From Planctomycetota bacterium (GTDB lineage Bacteria > Planctomycetota > Phycisphaerae > SM23-33): 9,312 nt of DNA. Numbering within the stretch: position 1 is the first letter of the stretch; each line of letters begins with the position of its first letter. Below are positions 5,580 through 9,312 of the stretch, in pieces. Made by a program: the position numbers and the translations under genes. A model generated the notes under the pieces. The model had not been told where the DNA came from. It saw only the letters and a program-made list of their open reading frames with translations, and did no database searches. Where the stretch lies: contig QNCB01000028.1 in NCBI GenBank assembly GCA_003644335.1, positions 1-9,312 on the forward strand, written 5' to 3'.

Positions 5580-6734
5580 CTAATGTTTCCCGTATTTCCT
5601 GGCCAGGTATTCCATCTCCTCGGTAATTTTCAGATGCCGCGTGCAACGTTTTTCGCACTCGCCGCACCGCGCGCAGTCCGCCGGCGGCCCGGATGGCTCG
5701 CCGCTGGCTGGATTTATCGCCCACCGGTAAAGCGCCCCAGCCCGCCTGGGTACCTGCAAAATTTTGTCGTGATAAACGACCTGCATCATGGCGAGGATAT
5801 TTATCCCCTGCGGGCAGGGCAGACAATACCCGCAACCAGTGCAAAACCCCTGCTGCCCGGAAGACAAGCCCGCCATCGCCTGCTCGATTGCCTTGCGTTG
5901 TTCCTGCGTCAGAGCAGGCTTGCGATAATTCGCCAACGTCGATGCCACGTCAGACTTCTTGCTGATACCGCAGAGAATCGTATCGACATCCGAGTTGCCA
6001 TGCAGATACCGATGGCCAGCTTCGACGACATCGTCGCCCCCCAGCGTTTCCCGCACGGCCCGGCTGAGCAGAGACGAATCTTCCGCGAGCATCCCTCCTG
6101 CTATGGGGTTCATAACTATGGTTGCGATGCCTTTGCGATGGGCCTTGGCGAGCACGGGACTATAAGTTTGATCCATGATATTATGGGTACACAAAATGGC
6201 CTCACACCAGTCGGCCTCGTCGAGATATCTGCTTATATTCTCGGGTGTATCGTGCGTCGTAAAGCCAATATGCCCAACAAGCCCCTCGTCCACAGCCCGG
6301 CGGATTCCGTCCAACATTCCACCACTTTTGGTAGCCTGGGCATAATGCTCCGAATTGTTGATACTCCAAATTTGATAAAAATCGAGGTACTCAACATCCA
6401 GTCGCTCCATGGATTCGATAATCCGCTTGTAGGTGCAATCAGCTGAGGTGTCGTCATCGTCCTGAACTTTGAGGTTCCATGGCGACCATTTCGTAGAGAG
6501 GATTGCCTTGTCGCGATAGCCGTCCTTGAGACTTTTACCAACCTTAATTTCGCTATCAGCGTAGCCTCTGGACGTATCTATATAGACCATCCCCGCGTCC
6601 ATCGCCATTCGCATCAAAGCTATCGCCTCTTGCTCATCAGCAGGCAGCCTCATCGCCCCTATACTTACGGGATAAACTTTCAGACCGCTCCTTTGGCCAA
6701 AATCCCGAAGCTCGGTTTGTTGTTTTTTAAGCAT
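5580..6734 (-). CDS. Aldo/keto reductase-like protein with two C-terminal 4Fe-4S motifs
   Basis: 384 residues. The N-terminal part (about 15-275) is an aldo/keto reductase barrel: SIGAMRLP, YIDTSRGYADSE with Asp 53 and Tyr 58, Lys 82 in LSTKW, and DEGLVGHIGFTTHD. The catalytic His normally in the D-x-Y-x-x-H strand is Trp 123 (DFYQIW). The C-terminal 90 residues hold Cys 298-301-304-307 (CTGCGYCLPCP) and Cys 354-357-360-364 (CARCGECEKRC), two ferredoxin-like 4Fe-4S motifs as in the iron-sulfur subgroup of this family. It probably carries out or couples NAD(P)H-linked redox chemistry with cluster electron transfer, perhaps supplying reducing power to the radical SAM protein encoded just downstream. 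It starts 19 bp after the M20 peptidase stop, with only a weak ribosome binding site, so translational coupling is likely. The start fits the family N-terminus. Confidence 0.88.
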   Translation of the reverse strand: MLKKQQTELRDFGQRSGLKVYPVSIGAMRLPADEQEAIALMRMAMDAGMVYIDTSRGYADSEIKVGKSLKDGYRDKAILSTKWSPWNLKVQDDDDTSADCTYKRIIESMERLDVEYLDFYQIWSINNSEHYAQATKSGGMLDGIRRAVDEGLVGHIGFTTHDTPENISRYLDEADWCEAILCTHNIMDQTYSPVLAKAHRKGIATIVMNPIAGGMLAEDSSLLSRAVRETLGGDDVVEAGHRYLHGNSDVDTILCGISKKSDVASTLANYRKPALTQEQRKAIEQAMAGLSSGQQGFCTGCGYCLPCPQGINILAMMQVVYHDKILQVPRRAGALYRWAINPASGEPSGPPADCARCGECEKRCTRHLKITEEMEYLARKYGKH

Positions 6735-6753
6735 TTCACTTAAACTTTAATAA

Positions 6754-7872
6754 CTACACAATAAACTTTTTAATAACATCCGTGTAAACATCAACCGCGC
6801 GGGTGAGATCGGCAATATCCACATATTCGTCAGGCTGATGTGCCAGAGCGGTCTTGCCCGGGCCAAACACTACTATCGGTGCGTTTAACGCCGTTAAATA
6901 AGGGCCATCCGTCGTGTAACCAACCGATTTTGTTTCGCCTGTATCGGTTGCCTGGCAGAGTTTTTGGACAAACCCGCATTCCGGGTCGGTTTGCAATGGC
7001 GAGACCGTGCGGATGATCTCTATCTCAGCCTGAAAGTCATTATTGCAAGACTTCAACTTTTCGATGATTTCACGTATGTCGCAAATTACCGTTTCGTAAC
7101 TTAGACCAGCCGCTATTCTGATATCAAGCTCGATGAAGCAACTATCTGGTATAACATTGGTAGCCTGGCCGCCGTGAATCTGATTGATACTCACGGTGGA
7201 AAGGTCCGCCTCCAGCGCACCTGGCGAGGTGGGTTTGTAATCGCCCAGCCGATTTAACAGGGTATTCATAGATGTTATGGCGTTGATGCCCAGGTGCGGC
7301 ATCGAGCCATGCGCCGTCTTGCCCAGGGTGTGAACCCGCAGCCAACATATGCCACGATGCGATGTAATAATATTAAAATCGGTAGGCTCGGGGAGTATCA
7401 CACCAGCTAATTTCGGCAGGGTTTTTTCATATTCCGCGACAAACTTTTTCACGCCGCACGCGTCGACTTCCTCGCCAGCTGTGGCTGTGATAATAATATC
7501 GCCTTTAAGTTTGGTTCCCGCATTTTGAATCTCCACCGCTGCTGCGGCAATGCAGGCCAGGCCTGCCTTCATGTCGCAGGTACCCCTGCCGAAAATCTTC
7601 CCGTCTTTTTCGGTCGCCTCATATGGCGGGGTAGACCAGGGCGACTCGCCAGCTGGGACAACGTCGCTATGGCAGGCAAAAAGCAGTGCTTCCGCCGATC
7701 CGTCGCCTTTAATCGTAGCGGTGATATTGGCCCGGTTGGTATCCCAGACGTCGAGCTTCGCGGGGATATTGTGCTGGCTGAAGAAGTTTTGCAAAACCCC
7801 TGCTGCGCCCAGTTCGCCACAGTCAGGAGTGGACTGCGAGTTGACAAGTTCTCTAAGTAATTTTGTAACCAT
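6754..7872 (-). CDS. M20-family metallo-deacylase/peptidase (ArgE/DapE group)
   Basis: 372 residues, normal length for the ArgE/DapE/ACY1/CPG2 group. All di-zinc site residues are present: His 68 and Asp 70 (ACHSDVVPAG), bridging Asp 100 (GRGTCDMKAG), catalytic Glu 134 with Glu 135 (GEEVDACG), Glu 162 (PEPTD) and His 345 (AHQPDEYV). His 188 in the dimerisation domain (AHGS) completes the active site. Such enzymes hydrolyse N-acyl amides, for example N-acetylornithine or N-succinyl-diaminopimelate, or small peptides; the sequence does not settle which. No signal peptide, so cytoplasmic. ATG at 7872 follows GAGGA at a 10-nt distance and lies 25 bp after the yhbY stop. Being followed directly by the reductase and radical SAM genes rather than arg or dap genes suggests a different substrate, which is inference. 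Confidence 0.9.
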   Translation of the reverse strand: MVTKLLRELVNSQSTPDCGELGAAGVLQNFFSQHNIPAKLDVWDTNRANITATIKGDGSAEALLFACHSDVVPAGESPWSTPPYEATEKDGKIFGRGTCDMKAGLACIAAAAVEIQNAGTKLKGDIIITATAGEEVDACGVKKFVAEYEKTLPKLAGVILPEPTDFNIITSHRGICWLRVHTLGKTAHGSMPHLGINAITSMNTLLNRLGDYKPTSPGALEADLSTVSINQIHGGQATNVIPDSCFIELDIRIAAGLSYETVICDIREIIEKLKSCNNDFQAEIEIIRTVSPLQTDPECGFVQKLCQATDTGETKSVGYTTDGPYLTALNAPIVVFGPGKTALAHQPDEYVDIADLTRAVDVYTDVIKKFIV

Positions 7873-7897
7873 AACTATATATTCCTCATTCGCCTTT

Positions 7898-8173
7898 TTA
7901 CAACTCTGTCGGTCTGTATAGAAGCAGGGTTTTGCCTACCACGCCGACGCATATCGAGCGGGTCCGCTCGGCGATTCGCTCTGCTGCGGCCTGCCTGGCT
8001 CGGCCTCGCTCGTCGAACAGGCGAACCTTAATAAGCTCGCGCGAATCGAGATGGCGGGAGACTTCCCCGATAAAATTCTCGCTAACCCCCCCCTGGCCGA
8101 CGGCGAGGGTTACCTCCAGCCTTTGACCCTGGCCGCGGAGTTGACGCTTCTGTTTTCCGGTTAGTGTTTGCAA
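7898..8173 (-). CDS. yhbY: YhbY-type CRM-domain RNA-binding protein
   Basis: 91 residues forming a single CRM domain. The family start LTGKQKRQLRGQGQRL is followed by the GxxG-type loop (VGQGGVSENFIGEV), the ELIKVR strand, and the C-terminal VVGKTLLLYRP typical of YhbY. In E. coli YhbY associates with pre-50S ribosomal particles and likely binds rRNA during assembly. The start is TTG at 8173: GGAG (8182-8185 on the minus strand) lies 8 nt upstream, and no ATG is available in frame. It follows the phosphoesterase stop by 12 bp, so the two are co-transcribed. The rare TTG start may keep its level low. Confidence 0.92.
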   Translation of the reverse strand: MQTLTGKQKRQLRGQGQRLEVTLAVGQGGVSENFIGEVSRHLDSRELIKVRLFDERGRARQAAAERIAERTRSICVGVVGKTLLLYRPTEL

Positions 8174-8185
8174 ATTTATGCTCCA

Positions 8186-9037
8186 TTATAGGCTCGAAAT
8201 TCGTTTAACGAACTTCGGCAGGGTTGTCATATTCATAGCGGCATCGTCCCGCGGTGAGAACTCGAAGACGCACCCAGCCGGGCCGTCGGAATTGATAGCC
8301 ACCGCCCGGTCGGGAATGGCCAGGCTGCCGGCCTCTATGTGCCGATGTCCCAACACGAAAAACTCCGCCCCCAACTCCGCTGCCAACTCGTCCAGCTGCT
8401 CGGGGGTCTGGTCTCGCCCCCATGTCCACTCGTAGGCGGGGCCGTTGCGGTGATAGTCCGCCTCTGTACTGGGGCGTGAGAGAATCTCCACCCCCGCCAA
8501 CTTGGCACGGTGGGGCGACGGCAGGGAATGACAAGCCAGCACGCCATTGTCAAATCGCATCGCCAGGGGCAAGGCCCGGAAAAATTTCAACGCAGCCTGG
8601 TAAACTTCCGGCCCGTCCTGACCAAAGCAAAAATTCGCCCCAGCCTCAAACGCCCGGCAGCAGCCCGCAGCGTTTTTGGTAATTTCATTGCCGGTAAGCT
8701 GGGCTACGTCGTGATTGCCCAGCAGAATGTGCACACGATCGGGCCAATCGATTTTCAGCCTTGCTACCCGCAGCAACAGCTCGATGCTACGGTCGATTCC
8801 GCTGCGAGGATCGGCTGGCCCGTGGATAATCTCCTGTAAAACAAGGGTCGCGGGGGCCTGGCCCGCACTGGTTGCGTGGGATATTATTTTCGAGAGGTTC
8901 CCGCGATGGCCATGGATATCGCCAGCGATGACGACCCGCTCCGGAGCGCCAAGGTTCACCACATTGCCCGCGCGCCCGGCGTCGTTGGCTAGCAGATCAG
9001 CAGCGAGTCTGAATTTTTCGGCGACGACGCTTCCCAC
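8186..9037 (-). CDS. Calcineurin-like metallophosphoesterase, serine/threonine phosphatase-like
   Basis: 283 residues from the preferred start. Metal-binding motifs in order: GDIHGH with Asp 40 and His 42; LGNHD with Asn 108 and His 109; ACHS with His 170; LGHRH with His 231 and His 233. The second motif, normally GDxVDRG with an Asp bridging two metals, is QEIIHG (Glu 69), an unusual variant, although the strand-loop with DRS downstream is kept. The enzyme should hydrolyse a phosphomonoester or phosphoanhydride with two divalent metals in the cytoplasm; substrate unknown. GTG at 9037 is preferred because GGAG sits 9 nt upstream and family-like sequence starts there (VAEKFRLAADLLAND). An in-frame GTG at 9112 (308 residues) has GGAGG only 3 nt away and adds unconserved sequence. 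It follows a minus-strand gene ending at 9131 and precedes yhbY by 12 bp. Confidence 0.85.
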   Translation of the reverse strand: MGSVVAEKFRLAADLLANDAGRAGNVVNLGAPERVVIAGDIHGHRGNLSKIISHATSAGQAPATLVLQEIIHGPADPRSGIDRSIELLLRVARLKIDWPDRVHILLGNHDVAQLTGNEITKNAAGCCRAFEAGANFCFGQDGPEVYQAALKFFRALPLAMRFDNGVLACHSLPSPHRAKLAGVEILSRPSTEADYHRNGPAYEWTWGRDQTPEQLDELAAELGAEFFVLGHRHIEAGSLAIPDRAVAINSDGPAGCVFEFSPRDDAAMNMTTLPKFVKRISSL

Positions 9038-9130
9038 TTTGTTTTTCTCCGGTATGTGAAAATCCTGGCCCAACCGCGTGGGCAGGCCCCTTGTTCTTCG
9101 GGAACCACCCACCGGCCTCCAGAATCCTGC

Positions 9131-9312
9131 TTATTTTTTCGTACCGAACCAGTCCCACCATGGACGTTGGTTTTCTGTTTTGTCACTTGTTGGACCTGGC
9201 TGGTCTTGTTCGTCTCGCTTTGGATTCATAGCTTTGGTTTCCTTGGTAATTTTCGCCCAGTCCCACCAGGGCCTTTTTTTATAGTATACAACCGGCTCGG
9301 GCAGGGTTTCCA
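9131..9312 (-). CDS. C-terminus of an unknown protein with two RPWWDW motifs (partial)
   Basis: The minus-strand frame that enters at the right edge stays open for 59 codons to TAA at 9131-9133. It carries RPWWDW twice, 36 residues apart, once as KRPWWDWAKITKE and once as QRPWWDWFGTKK at the very end. The part between is hydrophilic and rich in Lys, Asp, Glu, Gln and Pro (MNPKRDEQDQPGP), so likely disordered. The repeated aromatic motif makes chance unlikely. The start lies outside the window. The gene ends 18 bp before the alternative start of the phosphoesterase (93 bp before the preferred one), so it is probably in the same operon. I do not recognise the family. Confidence 0.7.
   Translation of the reverse strand, partial: ETLPEPVVYYKKRPWWDWAKITKETKAMNPKRDEQDQPGPTSDKTENQRPWWDWFGTKK

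Noticed and set aside
4829..6446. Long plus-strand open frames opposite the radical SAM and reductase genes
   Set aside because: They mirror high-GC coding on the minus strand, show no domain motifs, and conflict with strongly motif-supported genes.

Overview
The window most resembles a planctomycete, probably of the Phycisphaerae/Sedimentisphaerales type. This is an inference from a PEP-CTERM exoprotein with a VPEP...RRRR tail, a decayed DUF3987-integrase module, and the style of the conserved minus-strand genes. It is not a taxonomic proof.

Left part (1-1350): a strong sigma70-like promoter lies in a perfect 22-bp tandem repeat (TTGACA at 155-160, 16-bp spacer, TATACT at 177-182). It drives a long, highly structured leader of about 290 nt, which contains several good hairpins, two mutually exclusive pairings and a possible 17-codon leader peptide. 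The leader ends in AGGAGG ahead of a secreted PEP-CTERM protein (478-1350, +).

Middle part (1351-3706): a graveyard of gene pieces. In order these are: a repeat with GGACAGG/CCTGTCC arms; the first ~34 codons of a type I restriction subunit HsdR on the minus strand, still carrying its ribosome binding site and a 1-nt TGATG overlap with the tail of an upstream gene; the C-terminal part of a DUF3987 protein (+); the C-terminal catalytic part of a tyrosine recombinase (+) whose conserved Arg is replaced by Trp; a bidirectional terminator; the 3' half of a tRNA-Gly(CCC) (-), which looks like an integration scar; and an N-terminally truncated, possibly AbiEii-like, nucleotidyltransferase C-terminus (-). 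Low-complexity AATCCAAAAT-type repeats close the region. Together they look like the eroded end of an integrative element that once carried restriction-modification genes.

Right part (3707-9312): six minus-strand genes with short gaps, transcribed right to left as a probable operon. They are the C-terminus of a protein with two RPWWDW motifs (runs off the right edge), a calcineurin-like metallophosphoesterase, a YhbY-type CRM RNA-binding protein with a TTG start, an M20 metallo-deacylase of the ArgE/DapE group, an aldo/keto reductase-like protein with two C-terminal 4Fe-4S motifs and Trp at the usual catalytic His position, and a cobalamin-binding-type radical SAM enzyme with a hydrophobic C-terminus. 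The last three could form one small-molecule pathway, but the substrate cannot be read from sequence. The operon promoter lies beyond the right edge. I see no CRISPR array, intact tRNA, rRNA or intact transposase gene.
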